A stretch of 64,000 nucleotides of DNA, from assembly GCA_013397115.1 (NCBI GenBank), contig VWZW01002576.1:124001-188000 (forward strand), written 5' to 3'. Of this stretch, positions 50,971 through 62,604 are shown piece by piece. Origin of the DNA: Edolisoma coerulescens (lineage: Eukaryota; Chordata; Aves; Passeriformes; Campephagidae). Within the stretch, counting starts at the first letter, position 1. Each line of letters starts with the position of its first letter. The position numbers were made by a program, and so were the translations under genes. Below the pieces are notes generated by a model. It did no database searches. It was not told the origin of the DNA and was given only the letters and a program-made list of their open reading frames with translations.

Positions 50971-52780
50971 CAGTGCTATGAAACCAACATTATGACAGCT
51001 TCTTCTTTGGCACCCACAGTAAAGTGAAGGTACACTGTGTATTTTCCTGTTTGCAAGGTTGCCAAGGTCACACGCATGCAGTTTTAAAATAATGCTCAGC
51101 ATATCAAAAAATTTAAATACTGAAGGAAAACTAAGCTTATTAATTTCTAATTGCTAGAAAGAATGAAAAGTTGCAATAAAAAAGGAGGGAAAACATTGCA
51201 CTTAACACCTCTGATACAATATGCCAAGGGGATAAGAGAGGCAGAGGAAGAGGAGGGGGGAAAAAACATCTTTTATGTTGCTTCCCTTTCCTGGAACTTT
51301 GTTCAGTTACACTCTCTGATCAAGAAATGTTTCCTCTGAATTGAAGACAAATTGCTGAGAACTCTCTAATTATCAGCTTGGCTGCACATACTTAACATTT
51401 ACAGTCCCACCTTGCTGTTCACGTTTGTAATGCTGCCAGACCTGACACACACACTCACCACAGCTTAGACTCCCAACAAATAACTAATTTCAAGAAGGAA
51501 CAGAGTTTGGGTCCTCCTCATCTCTATCCTAGTTTTTCTTTTAGTCTTCAGGGAGAGACTTTATGAAGGTTTTTCTTTCTTGAGAATCAGAAGAGCTAGA
51601 AACTTATTTCAGCTAAAGTTGAAATTTTTATACAGCAGTGTGTCTGGGATGTTAAGAGGAAAAGGAATATGAAATATCATGAGACCTGGTGTTACTGCAA
51701 TAAACAGTAAGAACTTATAAGACAGCATGATACAACATAAAATAGTCATACTTTGCTCAAAAAGAAGAATCCCCCAAGCTTCAGGAAGATTGTTATTAGT
51801 CCTCCAAGTTTTGCAGACTTAAAACCTCAGAATAGTGTGCTCACTGCTTTGCCCAAAATCACGGAGTCAATAAAAAAAATAAAAACAAAACCCCAACAAA
51901 CAAACAAAGAAACCCAAAGCCCACATGGAATTAAAGATCTTTAAGTTTATCACCTGCTGAGTAGGAGTGAAAATGCTGCACCTTGCTTTAGACCTGGAGT
52001 CAATATTCCCTGAGGAAATTCCGTGTTACTTGCTTTAGGAAGCAGCTGCAGGTGCTGGAAATACCAAGCACTGAGAGGTGGCAAGGGATGAAATCCTTTC
52101 TAGCAGAGACTGAGCTCCTGCCCCTCTGCACGGTTCTGAAGGACCTTCACACCCTCCTCCTGTGAACACCCCCCAGCAAGGTGTGGTGTGAAGACCTTGG
52201 AGGTGGCACCTGCTGGTGGCAGTAGCCCCAAATGGCACAAGCCAGGCTGGACACAGCAGCTCAGGCACAGTGGACACAGATTACTGCCCCAGGCACTGTG
52301 CCCAGGGCACAAAGCTGCTCTGCTCTGGGCACTGGACAGGACACACAGCAATCCCCACCTCCTGGAACTTTGGAGATCACTTGTGCAGAAAGCACTAGTG
52401 ACAGTAGGTGTGTGTCCTCAGGCTCATGTGTCAGAGGGCACTAACATTTAACTCAGCAGCACCTGCACTACAATCAGGGCTTGTGCACCCTTGAACAGAA
52501 AATAAAAGCTTATTTTAGGCCGAAGAGTGCCACCACTATTTCCTCATGTGCTAGGTACATACAAAACATATTTTTTGCTGCTCTACAATCCTTCTCTCTA
52601 TTTAAAATACTACACAGTGAAATTTGTTTTGATGCTGGTCTCTAGCAAACAAATTTACCAGTTCTGAGAGCATTTAAGATGACCTCTTTCCTCCTCCAGA
52701 TTCCATGATATATTCACCCTTACTTCAGAGAGATTGTCAAGGTACTTGACAAATGTGAACAGTAATTTTTTTTGCAAATT

Positions 52781-52795
52781 AAAAAAAAAAAAAAA
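52781..52795 (+). repeat. Poly-A run (A15)
   Basis: Fifteen consecutive A residues. No retrocopy was recognised upstream. Confidence 0.9.
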
Positions 52796-53816
52796 TAAGT
52801 AGTCTCATGAAACACTTTAAAAATAATTATGTTTTTATTACAAATTAGTAAGAAAATTCCAGAAAATCTGTGGGAGACTGAAACTAATTATCTCCTTGGA
52901 AACGACCAGTAAAGAACATAGACACCAACATCAAACAACTCCGAAGAAACTAAAAACAACAACAAGAATATTTAGAAGGACAATTGTTCAAATAATTAAA
53001 AAGGAAATGAGATAAATATCATGCACTGGATAGAACGCAGAAAGCAGAAAGAGATGAAATTTAAATAAGGGGGAAAAAAAAGTAAAATCCATTTATTAAA
53101 ATAACAGAAAAACATGAAGCATCAGTGAAACCCTAATTCTCATTGGTAAATAGCCTGACTGATGATAAGATCCCGCTTTTCTTATCTGTAGGATTTGCAC
53201 CCAAAGGTGCAATCAAAGGATTTCCAATCCTCTAGCTTTGTAATGTGCTGTTTCTAATTTGTAAGATTTTTATTAAATTCATATGATAATCTGAGCTTTT
53301 AATACTTTCTCTTTGTAATACACAGAACCTGGGAAAAAATTTGTTCATGTAACTAAGAGGTTCTCCATCAACTAACTATAAATAGATTGGCTATCTTTCT
53401 TTTTAACTTTAAAAAAATCACCCACAAACTAAATGATTTCTTGAAAACAAGAAAAGCCATTAACTTAAACTTCATGAGGTTTAATTTAAGTGTGGGAAAG
53501 GAGCTACTAAAAAACCATGAGCAGTCAAAATCTTCGCTGGCTGTTCACAAGGACTGTCCTTTTGATGCCTTAGGTTTTAACTTTTATATTTTTCAAATCC
53601 CGTATTGCCTAGTGTGGAACTCTGAAGTTTCTTGTGGCCTGTTAGCTGCTGTTCTCTTATGCAGGTTAGACCAAACAAAGCCTCTCTAGGTTTGCCCTCC
53701 AAGGACACCCAGACTGTTCTAGGCCCAAAATGTGTAAACCAACATCTTTAGAAGGGGGGTAAGTTTGGGGAAATGACATCATTAACTGAAGCTTTAATTG
53801 GAGAATTAACCCTGAT

Positions 53817-53840
53817 ATGCAAATGAACCAAACCTATAAA
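53817..53840 (+). promoter_or_regulatory. LTR core promoter: octamer plus TATA box
   Basis: The POU-factor octamer ATGCAAAT (53817-53824) stands 10 bp upstream of TATAAA (53835-53840). Both are intact. Transcription would start around 53865 and read rightwards, with the LTR's own AATAAA at 53921-53926. Confidence 0.6.
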
Positions 53841-53920
53841 AGTGTGAAGAACTCGTGACTCGGGGTCCGTCTTGGGTGTAGCCTCTGGCCTGCCCAGGGT
53901 GCACCTTTGAATGCCCTTCA

Positions 53921-53926
53921 AATAAA
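53921..53926 (+). terminator. LTR polyadenylation signal AATAAA
   Basis: A canonical AATAAA lies 81 bp downstream of the TATA box, followed by a T-rich segment ending in a T6 run. This is the standard LTR arrangement. Confidence 0.65.
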
Positions 53927-54031
53927 TACCTGCCTTTATTCCCTTATTCCAGTCTCTGTTTTTTAGGTGGCCACTTTCTTATATAAAAATCCATCCCTGG
54001 TGTCTCTTGGACAGACATCCCTCTCGTAACA

Positions 54032-57000
54032 AGTTTTGTGTACGCAAAGTCATTCCAACACCCGTTTCACCCACACCAGAGGTACCTTCATCACATCAAT
54101 CTTCACTCAGTGCTGTGTCATAAAACCCCTGACTCACCGACTAGCAGGGACTGGGAATTCTACTGTGACGAGCCTATTCAATGGAAATCAAAGTGTCTTA
54201 CCTAACCCAGATGCTTTACACAGGAAAATCTTTATTACATCAATGGTTTATGTTTTCTATTTCAGGATGGAAGGAAGAAAGGAAGACTTTGGAGACAATT
54301 TGATCTGAAACAAAACACTGTTGTGTTTTTAAACCAAACCATGCCCCTTCATTTTGGACTGGAATCACCAATATTCTGATTCCCAGAGCTGCCATGACAC
54401 CAGAGAAATTTGCCCCTTCTAAAGCTCATCTTTTCCCTGTAGGCACCCTTGTGGAACTCCAGCTACATTTACACACCACAGCAAGCCCTCCAGTTAAACT
54501 CTTAAACACACTGTCTGACTCATAAGACTGCAGTGCCTGAGAGAGGATGTAGTTTGAGCCCAAATCTGAGCCAAAGCAGACAAGGAGCTGATTTTTAGGT
54601 TTAATAAGGCACTGGTCCCACACAGGCAGTGTAACATCATGCCTAAAAACTTTCGAAAGTTCAAGGTTTTTTAGAGTTTTCTACTCTAAGAATAATATTA
54701 TTTTCCTCTTAATCCAGGAAAAAACCCCACAATTTTGAAATCATGATTTTCAAGCTCCTTCACATCACTTTGGGTACCATCAAACTTTCATGCTCTTACT
54801 GTCATTCACAATGCCCCTTAACACACCCATCCTTTTCCATCCCTCTGTCCTCCCCAAATGCACCCGTTGTCACTTCTCCCACCCATCATCTCGTCCACCC
54901 CAGCAAGAATTCCTGGGGGTTGAAGCAGCCACAGGCAGCAACTGCAGCTGCACCTCAACCTGAGTTAGGTGAGGGCTCTAAGACCAAAACAGAGCTACAA
55001 ATCTTGGTCCCAGTACATCAGGAGAGAAGGGAAAGCTGTTTTCCCCTGCAGGTTTGGGAAGATGAGTAGAAAGAAGGAGCTGGAGTACAAGGCAAGCTCT
55101 TAGAGGTACTTGCTCGGCAGGGAAGCAGATGTGCTTTGGACCAAACCTCGGCTGGGGGCAGCACGAAGAGAAACGGGCACAAAGAGGAGGCAGGAAGGAT
55201 GAAGTAATTGCTGATCTTTACAAGCTCTATGTAAAATACCATTCATAATGGTGATGACAGCCACTTTCTGCAGACAGGCACAAAGGGCTTTTTCTTCCAT
55301 GGCACTCTGACAGTTTAGGCAGGAAGAGAGAGGTGGCTAGTGGAAGCAAATTGTCAGCGATCTGTCACCGGAGAGCAGATTGCTCTTCCCCTCCCAAATT
55401 TTCCCTCCTGAGTTTAGATTAGTCTCTATTGAAACCCAGGGTTCTGTTCATCACTGGCCAGCACCCACAGAGATGAAATTTCTTTATCAGATCTCTCTAA
55501 ATAACTAGTTGAAGCTCAAATCACTCTGACCTCAGGAAGAGGAGGAACGGTCGTTGCCAAATTCCAAAGAACAAAGCACGCTGTAAAATAAAGCTCCATA
55601 ACGAAAACTCATTAAAGCTATTTTTCTGCATGCAGGCTGCTCTAGCACAAATTAAACCCAATGCAATCACAAGGGAATCAAGGCAAATAAAATTATTGTA
55701 AATAAATTACTACTCTTAAAACTACTTCGATTATTCTATATTTAGCCACGTGTACAATAACAGAAATTAATCTGAGAAGAAAAGATTCAGTTACACATGA
55801 AATGCTACTACAGAGTATCAAGAGTTTCTGAAAGCAAGGGAAAGTCTCCTTTGTTTTATTAGACTTTGTTTTGATAATCACTTTGCTGTTTACCCAGGTA
55901 TAATGTCATCCTCTTTGCAGAATACTAAGATCCATGAGGAAAACAGAAATGGCTGCTAATTATTTCCTTTTAAAACCAAACAAGAGAATGAAATGTCTTG
56001 TGTAATTGAATTTGAAAAATGGCAGGAAAGTTTGTTCTCTTTATAGCCAAAGTTAAAGCAAATTATTTTGGTGAGGGCTGAAACGGTGGGGTGGGAAGAA
56101 CATAAGTTTTCATTTAATTTCCAGGTGCACACACACTTTGTCTTTAGTTGTCAAAAGACAGCCTTTCCATGAGAGGCTACAACAAACAGATGACAAAAAG
56201 CAAAGCCTCTGTCACAGGGGCTTCTGCCTTTGTTCTGTACTTGTGCAATGCCCAGAACATTGAATGTCTGCCTTCTAAGCCAGATATAAATAATCATGGA
56301 AGGAAATGAAAGAATAACACAAAAGAAATCAAATACATGAGTAACTTGAAAGAAGGGATAAAACTGTATTTATGCTGTTTAACCCTTACTTATCTAGCTC
56401 GTGATGCTTAGGAAAAGAAGTTATTTCATTACAAGTCTGCAATATTTGCATGCTGCCTTCTTTGCAGCATGTCAAAGGCAGAACCAATAGAGCACTAGAC
56501 ACTTGTATATTTATATAGCAATCACACTCTGTAACAAAACAGCTCAGTTTCTCCCCGTGGAGCATGGCCCACTTTCACACAGTGGAGCCCATGAGGGTCA
56601 TGAGTTATATAGATCAATATATTGAAATTCTCAAAGTATTGACAAGAAATCTGTTCATTTGTGCTTGCCAGGGATCATGGCAGCCTTTGATATCTATATA
56701 TAGCATCCAGAAACCCAAAATGTCTTCTTGATCTCCAGGACAAGAATGAGAGCAAGGTGCCAGCCCACCTGCAGGACAGGTCCCTGTGAGTGGCCGAAGA
56801 CCTGCTGCTCCCCAAGCCCAGCCCATCAGCCTCTACAAATGCTGTGCCTCAGTGCCAGGACCCTGCAAAGCTGGATCAGACCTTTATAGCACAGCACAAC
56901 AGGGGACATCATTCTCCCAAAAGTTACTGTTCTTATCCCTTTAAACAGAGCCACCAAAGAAAATGTCAGCAATATTCCTGGATTGGTGAAGCTCCAACAG

Positions 57001-57757
57001 CAGCAACAGCATTCTCTTGGAAATGATCCACCAACCATGGGAACAGGACAACATTTAAACCTGCCTAGGTGTCTTCTGTGCACAGGTATTTGTGTGGTGC
57101 ATAACAACACGAGGCAATTAGAAGCAGTCTTTAAGCACAGATCTGTGCAGCCAGCTAACCACGATGTGTGGCAACGAAGGAAGGAAAAAGGTTCTCCAAC
57201 TACAGTCACTTCATTTCTACTGCACAGAGAACATCATGAGCTGAACATGTGAGAGAAGAGCAACTGCTGTCCACCCAGAGCAGAGTTTGCCCTACATGGT
57301 ATGGTGAATGGATAAAAATGCAGATTTTGTATTTGTTAGATTGTTACTTTTCAATTGGAAAGAGCAGAAAGAATTAATGGGACAGCCACAGTCATCTGCG
57401 TATTTTGTATCACAATATCTCAAGCAGCACTTTCAGATCTTGCTGTGCTTTGGCTGCTTTGCAGGAAAAATAACATGAAAAAGTAGAATGAAAGCTGGCT
57501 CATTCAGAGGAGTGTATAAGACATTTTCTTGAAAATATGTCAGGAAAACTTTGCCAGGTAATTGTACCAGTATTGCTAAGAGCAGAGCTACAGAGTAAAA
57601 ATATATTGGTATTGTGATTTTATGATGTCATGTTCCCTGACTGAGAAATGCATTCATGACAACATGCAGAAAAGGTGGAAGGAGGCACAGTAATATCTCT
57701 GATTTCACCAGATGACTGGAAACATACAGAAAGGAAAGGTTAAAATGTCACAGCGGC
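54032..57757. other. Unique noncoding stretch
   Basis: No gene or recognisable repeat. Open frames of up to 127 codons (minus strand, 56826-57209) have no family resemblance. A search upstream of the transposase fragment at 57775 for earlier piggyBac core motifs found none that could be read. Confidence 0.5.
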
Positions 57758-57774
57758 TTTTTTTTTTTTTTTTT
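57758..57774 (+). repeat. Poly-T run (T17)
   Basis: Seventeen T residues directly abut the 5' limit of the readable piggyBac transposase. It may mark an insertion that cut the transposase, or the break where the 5' part was lost. Confidence 0.95.
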
Positions 57775-58160
57775 GCAGAAGAACCTGGCAGAGGCACTTT
57801 TGCTGTTGGTACAATTGCTGATCTACAACTGACGTGAGGTTCCAGTGGAGTTATTCCCAAATCATCCATGTGCAAAGAAAGCATCTGTGTTCCGTTTTCA
57901 CCAGACCACTGTGCTAGCAAGCGAGACGCCAGAGAAAGGAAACGCTACAGCATCATCACTTTGCATTGAAGACAACAAGGCTATTTCAGAAGACAGCAAG
58001 CCTGATATTAGTTCATATTATAATCAAAACAAATCAAGCGTGGACAATTTGGATCACCTCACCAGGCTTTATACACGCAGGAGGGAAATTTGGTGGTAGC
58101 CAGTGGTAATATGTTTCTGATGTGCTGTGCTGAATGGCTACATTTGTCATTTAGCATTCA
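57775..58160 (+). mobile_element. Broken piggyBac-family transposase fragment
   Basis: It covers the C-terminal half of the piggyBac catalytic core in two frames. The first frame (57775-57834) reads GRGTFAVGTI, matching the family's 'G(T/Y)..VGTIR.N' segment, and ends in TGA at 57835-57837. The second frame (57833-58096) reads ELFPNHPCAKKASVFRFH, then KPDISSYYNQNKSSVDNLD, then LTRLYTRRRE. Family forms are 'KP.II..YN.TKGGVD.LD' and 'R.Y..KRKTRRWP'. The Asp codons at 58043-58045 and 58052-58054 fall where piggyBac has its third catalytic Asp and the nearby conserved Asp. After TAG (58097-58099) the frame continues as PVVICF, a TGA (58118-58120), then AVLNGYI, equal to the family's 'WPVV.F.NM.D.A..NAYI' region. 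One frameshift and two stops make it non-functional. No terminal inverted repeats or TTAA flanks were found. Confidence 0.85.
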
Positions 58161-60362
58161 GAGTTCCCAGACTCAAATTCTGCAATGTCCTCTGATTGCT
58201 GATTGTTTCTGGAGAAGTAGTCAACAACTTAGCAAAATAAATGATAATACAGTGGCTTTTCAATCTACAGTTTGTATTGGATTTCAGGCATTTTAGATGG
58301 AAATACCAACCTACTTGCAGCTGCTGCACTTGTTGAACAGCAGAGATCAACAAAGAATCAACACTGGCACTTGTGGCACACAGTAGCAACAAAAAAGTGA
58401 GGATGTACATCCAAGTGTTACATTAAAAACAAAATTCCTGCAGAAATAAAAAAATAGCCTAAAAATCCTGAATCACAAAACAGATCAACATGAATGGTTA
58501 CATCAACACACCCACAAAATCTGCAATAGAGGAGAAGAAAAAACATGACAGGTATAAAATGTATGTCTCTGCATTGATCCAAGATAAAAACAAAGAGAAT
58601 AGGATAATTATATTTGACCTATGGCTAAAGCATAAGAGTATAACTAATCACAATAAAATAATCTATGCAAGAAAAAGAAACAGAACTAAGGAGAGAAATG
58701 AAGACAGACACATAATAGATGAGAGAAGAAGGTGATAAATCAAAGGGTAAATCAAAAACCCTCACGCAGATCTTTTAGCTCAGCAAATTTAATGAACATC
58801 CTTGAGTTTTATGAATTTACCAAGGAAACGCTGCTGAACATCTGAGATGAAAACACTTCAAAGTATATTATAGGCCCAAATAGTGTGAAGGAAGCAGTAG
58901 AGGAAGCCAACAAAAATTCAATGAAATGCAAAACTGTGTCCTGTGAGGAGCCGCGAAATGGAGCTGGAAGCTCAATGTGATGGCTGCAGCACACGGGCCT
59001 TAATCCACATTTGCTGATGCAAGTCTTGAATCCTGAGTGGTGGAGTCAGATTGCTTGTCTGGCTCTTTTGAAATTCCCACTGCCAGTCTGTGGGCCTCTT
59101 ATCAGGCAGGGAATGGCACTTTTCTCACTGAATCACTAAACCAAAGACCCATCATCGTGTCAGGCGCTGGGAGGGGCTGCTGCTGATGCAAGAGGTGTGT
59201 TTGGATTAAGAAACCCAGCAATTTCCCCTCAAAATAGAAACACTGGCCCAAATGCTCTGGCTAAGTGCAAGTTCCTAAGTGTGCTCTTCCTACCTCGATT
59301 TTCCCCGTGATTTTAATTGAAAGCTGTATTGCTTACTGTCCGTCCTAAAATATTGACTAATTCTGCTGTGCTCTGCTGGACAGCTGCTGTGTTATGGCCC
59401 AGAGGTAATTGATGGAGAGATAACCCTATTCCCCACACTGGCTGCTCTACTGGGGAACAGAAGGTCTTGCTTAATGCTTGCAGAGCACTCGGAGATCCTT
59501 AAATGAAAGGCATAAGAGCACAAAATATCATCATCATTAGCTGTAAGGGCCACTGCAGAGCAATGGAAAAATATTCCTTTTCCCTGCCCATCTGGGGTTT
59601 TGCACACTGCCCAAGAAGTGCTCCCATCCCCTGCCAGCTCAGAGAGCAGGAGATCAAATCTGTGCCTCTGGCGTAATAGTGCAGAGTGCTAATTACAGAA
59701 CTACCATAAAACATCTGCTGTAATGCATAACTATAATTCCTTGGCATGCACAAATACAGCACCTCTGCGCTCAGAGCACAGTGCTGGAAGCAAATCCTGG
59801 GGTCCAGAGCGTGAGTGGCCCTCGAGTGAGTGTCCTGGAGCCCAGGTGAAGGGAGGCAGAGGAGCAGGGAAAGGCACCAACCCCTGGTGCACTCCTTCCC
59901 TGCGGAGGAGTCTCAGCTGCAGGCTCTGCACTCAGAAAAGCAGCAGCAAAGCCCTGGAAGCTGCCACCTCTTCCTTCCCAGAGGAAGGTCAACTACCTAA
60001 AAGGGAAGTAGGGCTCTGCTGAGGAATGTACAGAAAAAGGCACCTTCCTCTCAAAGCCCAGGGTCACCTGGAATTAATTGTTTGTGAGACCCTGTGAAGC
60101 CTCACCCAGCTGGGGGATGCCTCAGAGAGGATTGGTATGAGAATTAGTCTTCCCCACGGCACAACCTCTCCAAGGAATGCCCATGGCCAAGCGTTCCTTG
60201 TTGCCACTGCACAGATGTGTATAAATAGGATGCCTTTGCCCACCTGCAGGAGACAAACAGCACATTAAGAATTAAAATAAAACTTCTGTTCATATTTGTT
60301 TGGAAAGGGCTACTTCTCATTCCTGCTTTGAGTCAGCAGTTACTGACTGCAAGGACCAAGTG

Positions 60363-60388
60363 TACTCATACTCCAATGAGTATGAGTA
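60363..60388. other. Perfect 11-bp inverted repeat with 4-nt loop
   Basis: TACTCATACTC (60363-60373), loop CAAT, GAGTATGAGTA (60378-60388). All 11 pairs are Watson-Crick, and two more G-T or T-G wobbles would be possible in RNA. It lies inside a 94-codon plus-strand frame (60300-60584) that I do not regard as a gene. The hairpin lacks the long stem expected of a microRNA precursor. Confidence 0.7.
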
Positions 60389-60973
60389 TGTTTTTGACAT
60401 TTTCTTGGGCTTAGGATTGGAGGGATATAGACCCCATCCTTCTAATATAGCTCTCTGTTTTAAAGGACCTAGAATGGCCTCTCTAAAAACTCATCCAATA
60501 TATCAGGCTTATAAACTGGAAGATGAACTCCATCAGGATGGAGTCCCTAGGAAAGTCATCAAATGCTCCCTTATTCCCAGCTGATGCACATGGATTTGAA
60601 AAAGTGACACACAATGTGCCTGCATTCTGCACCAGGGTGACAGGGAGAAATTATCTGCTGGAAACTTTCTGTTAGCATGAAGCTTCTTTACGCTGCAGCC
60701 CTGATGTGTCAGAAAATATGTGCTTCAGTGCCTGCAGGAAATACATGTCCTAGCCTATTACATCTCTCTTTTCATCAAAGAAGAAACACTTATGGCAATC
60801 ATGGCTATTATTTTAAAATAGTATCACATTTTAAGCATCAACACTAAAGTAAATGTGTAATAGGAACCAAACCCAGACTCTTCTTTGCAAGAAAATAAGA
60901 GACAAATGAAGCCGTTCATTCCACAATAACAATTTATGTGCTGACATGACTAACCATGAAGACAATGAGGCCA

Positions 60974-61107
60974 AAAAAAACCCACCCTAAAAACAACAAC
61001 AAAAAAAAGAAACAACCACAAAAAACCAAACCAAAACAAAACCGAAAAAACCAACACAAAACCCAAAACCAACCCAACAAAATACCCCAAAAAACCAAAA
61101 CAAAAGC
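60974..61107 (+). repeat. A/C-rich low-complexity tract
   Basis: About 134 bases almost entirely of A and C (AAAACC, CAAAAC, CCAAAA words). It looks like the reverse-strand counterpart of the G/T tract at 6060-6195. Two overlapping minus-strand frames (60934-61236) rich in Phe, Trp and Gly are by-products of it. Confidence 0.9.
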
Positions 61108-61440
61108 CATATAATGGCTTTGCAGTAGTCCTGTGAGAAAATTCTGTGGAAAATACAAAATTGCACTGAGCTGTCCTGCTAATATCTTTACAGTAAAAAC
61201 AGAAATGTAGACACTTATCCATGCACAATGGTACAAGAGGAAGTGTATGTGAAAGACTCTTCAGCCTGAAATAGATAAATAGAAATGAAACACTGCTTTT
61301 GATGCAAGGCTAATCAGAGAAATTGGAAGCTTTTGCATGCTGAGTTTCTTGGATTTGTTTTGTCTCCATAGAAGCACCATTAGAAATTCAATGTTAAAAT
61401 AAGAAGCTTTCTCAAAGCCAAAATTGAGTATCAAGCAAGA

Positions 61441-61644
61441 CTGGCACCCAGAGGGTGATTGGGCACTGGAACAGCTCCCCAGGGCAGTGGTCACAGCACC
61501 AACCTGACAGAGTTCAAGAAATGTTTGAACAACGCTATCAGGCACATGGTGTGACTCCTGGGGTGTCCTGTGCAGGGCCAGGAGTTGGACTCGATGATCC
61601 TGATGGCTCCCTTCCAACTCAGCATTTCCGGTGATTTTATGATA
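61441..61644 (+). mobile_element. CR1 LINE 3' end, plus orientation
   Basis: About 200 bp: 'GGGCACTGGAACAGCTCCCC', then AGAGTTCAAGAAATGTTTGA, then GTTGGACTCGATGATCCTGA, then 'CCCTTCCAACTCAGCATTTC' and a decayed 8-mer tail (GATTTTATGATATG). It is 5'-truncated. The minus-strand 150-codon frame at 61261-61713 overlaps it antisense and is not a gene. Confidence 0.93.
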
Positions 61645-62604
61645 TGTTCTGATATCTCTGCTGGCTATAACAGATTCATCTGAAAAGTGTAACTCCAAAA
61701 ATTCTACCCACAAAATGCGAGGAGCACACCAGACCCTTATAACTGTATTACACTATCAGTGCATTTAGAAGGGAGGCATTGTGGGAAAATTTCAGTAATA
61801 AGTTGAAACTGTGAACAAATATTAATAATATATATAAAAATATAATAACTTTCTCTAGTTGCTACAGAACTGTTTATTATTGTCATTCATGTCTCAAATT
61901 TATTTTCATTTAAGAAACGTTATGTTCTCTTTCTCTTTGTTTGAGGTAAAATAATATTCTTAAATAGAATATCTTTATCAATATAGAAATGTGGCTGTAC
62001 TAAACATTCCTACCATTTAAATCAAAAGTATCTAGAGCAAATTAGACACCATCTTCATTAGAAAAAAATAAAAGCTGTAACATTAATGAATCAAAGTCCG
62101 TTACAAGCATAGGAAGAAAATAGTAAAATACAAACACATTTTTCCTCTTTTCTGAGAGAGGATTACTGGTGCTTCCTGAACACTTCTCAGTTTATTCTGC
62201 TGACACAAAGGTCCTTCCCTTGCATCTTTTAATATTCGATTTTGGGAGATTCAATAGACCACAGTGCTCCATTGCCTACATCAGTCCGCAACATAGCATG
62301 AAAGAAGTCAAGAGAAAAAAAGTATTTTAAAAGGTGTTGCTTCTATAAAACCCAGAGATAAAGAAATTTATTACTTCTGTCCTCAGCCCTGACCCAATTC
62401 TATTGAAGACTGCTTATGATGGTATATGTGTGTACATGAGAAAATCAAGAAAGTTAAGAGATCTTGTTTTAGAAAAGTATATGCAGGAAATGCACCTGGA
62501 AATGGTCTTTGGGACTGCACAGATTTAGAGACCTTACTGTGTTACTTACTCTTTTTTAAATTAATCATTGATGTTAAAGTTTTTCCGAACAGGCTGGGAG
62601 GAGA
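61645..62604. other. AT-rich spacer between two CR1 copies
   Basis: Very AT-rich, with (TA)-like stretches around 61820-61850. No gene or further repeat was recognised. Confidence 0.55.

Larger units (their letters stand above)
42816..53630. other. Unique noncoding stretch with low-complexity islands
   Basis: No gene was recognised. It contains a short GT/TA microsatellite (43675-43698), a pyrimidine tract (about 44718-44751), an A-rich island (48797-48900), purine tracts (50942-50970 and about 51235-51266), a possible ancient amniote repeat (50611-50663), an A/C tract (about 51870-51916), an A15 run (52781-52795) and a GC-richer patch (about 52035-52450) with several overlapping open frames on both strands but no recognisable protein. 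Confidence 0.5.
53640..54031 (+). mobile_element. Solo LTR of an ERVL-type endogenous retrovirus
   Basis: About 392 bp bounded by TGTTA (53640-53644) and TAACA (54027-54031), a perfect 5-bp terminal inverted repeat with the usual TG...CA ends. Inside, in the right order, are a CRE/AP-1-like TGACATCA (53774-53781), a perfect octamer ATGCAAAT (53817-53824), TATAAA (53835-53840) and AATAAA (53921-53926), followed by a T-rich stretch. This matches the U3-R-U5 plan of class III songbird LTRs as I recall them. No gag or pol sequence was recognised on either side, so it is a solo LTR. No target duplication fits these borders. AAGTTT occurs at 53625-53630 and at 54031-54036, so the true 5' end may instead be 53631. 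Confidence 0.8.
58161..61440. other. Noncoding stretch downstream of the piggyBac fossil
   Basis: The cysteine-rich C-terminal finger expected in many piggyBac transposases could not be read here. Other items are a TATAAATA/AATAAA pair (60220-60281), an 11-bp perfect hairpin (60363-60388), a GC-richer patch at about 59720-60020 and the A/C-rich tract at 60974-61107. Confidence 0.5.

Noticed and set aside
52035..52451. Cluster of overlapping open frames on both strands
   Set aside because: A GC-richer, stop-poor patch; the translations are Cys/Leu/Pro/Ser-rich without motif structure.
57765..57780. T17 plus GCAG read as a splice acceptor for a host exon
   Set aside because: The following sequence matches a piggyBac transposase with stops and a frameshift, so a transposon fossil explains it better than a host exon.
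60934..61236. Hydrophobic Phe/Trp/Gly-rich minus-strand frames resembling membrane segments
   Set aside because: They are translations of the A/C-rich tract at 60974-61107 read in reverse.
61261..61713. 150-codon minus-strand open frame
   Set aside because: Its centre is antisense to a CR1 3' end, so it is a repeat by-product.
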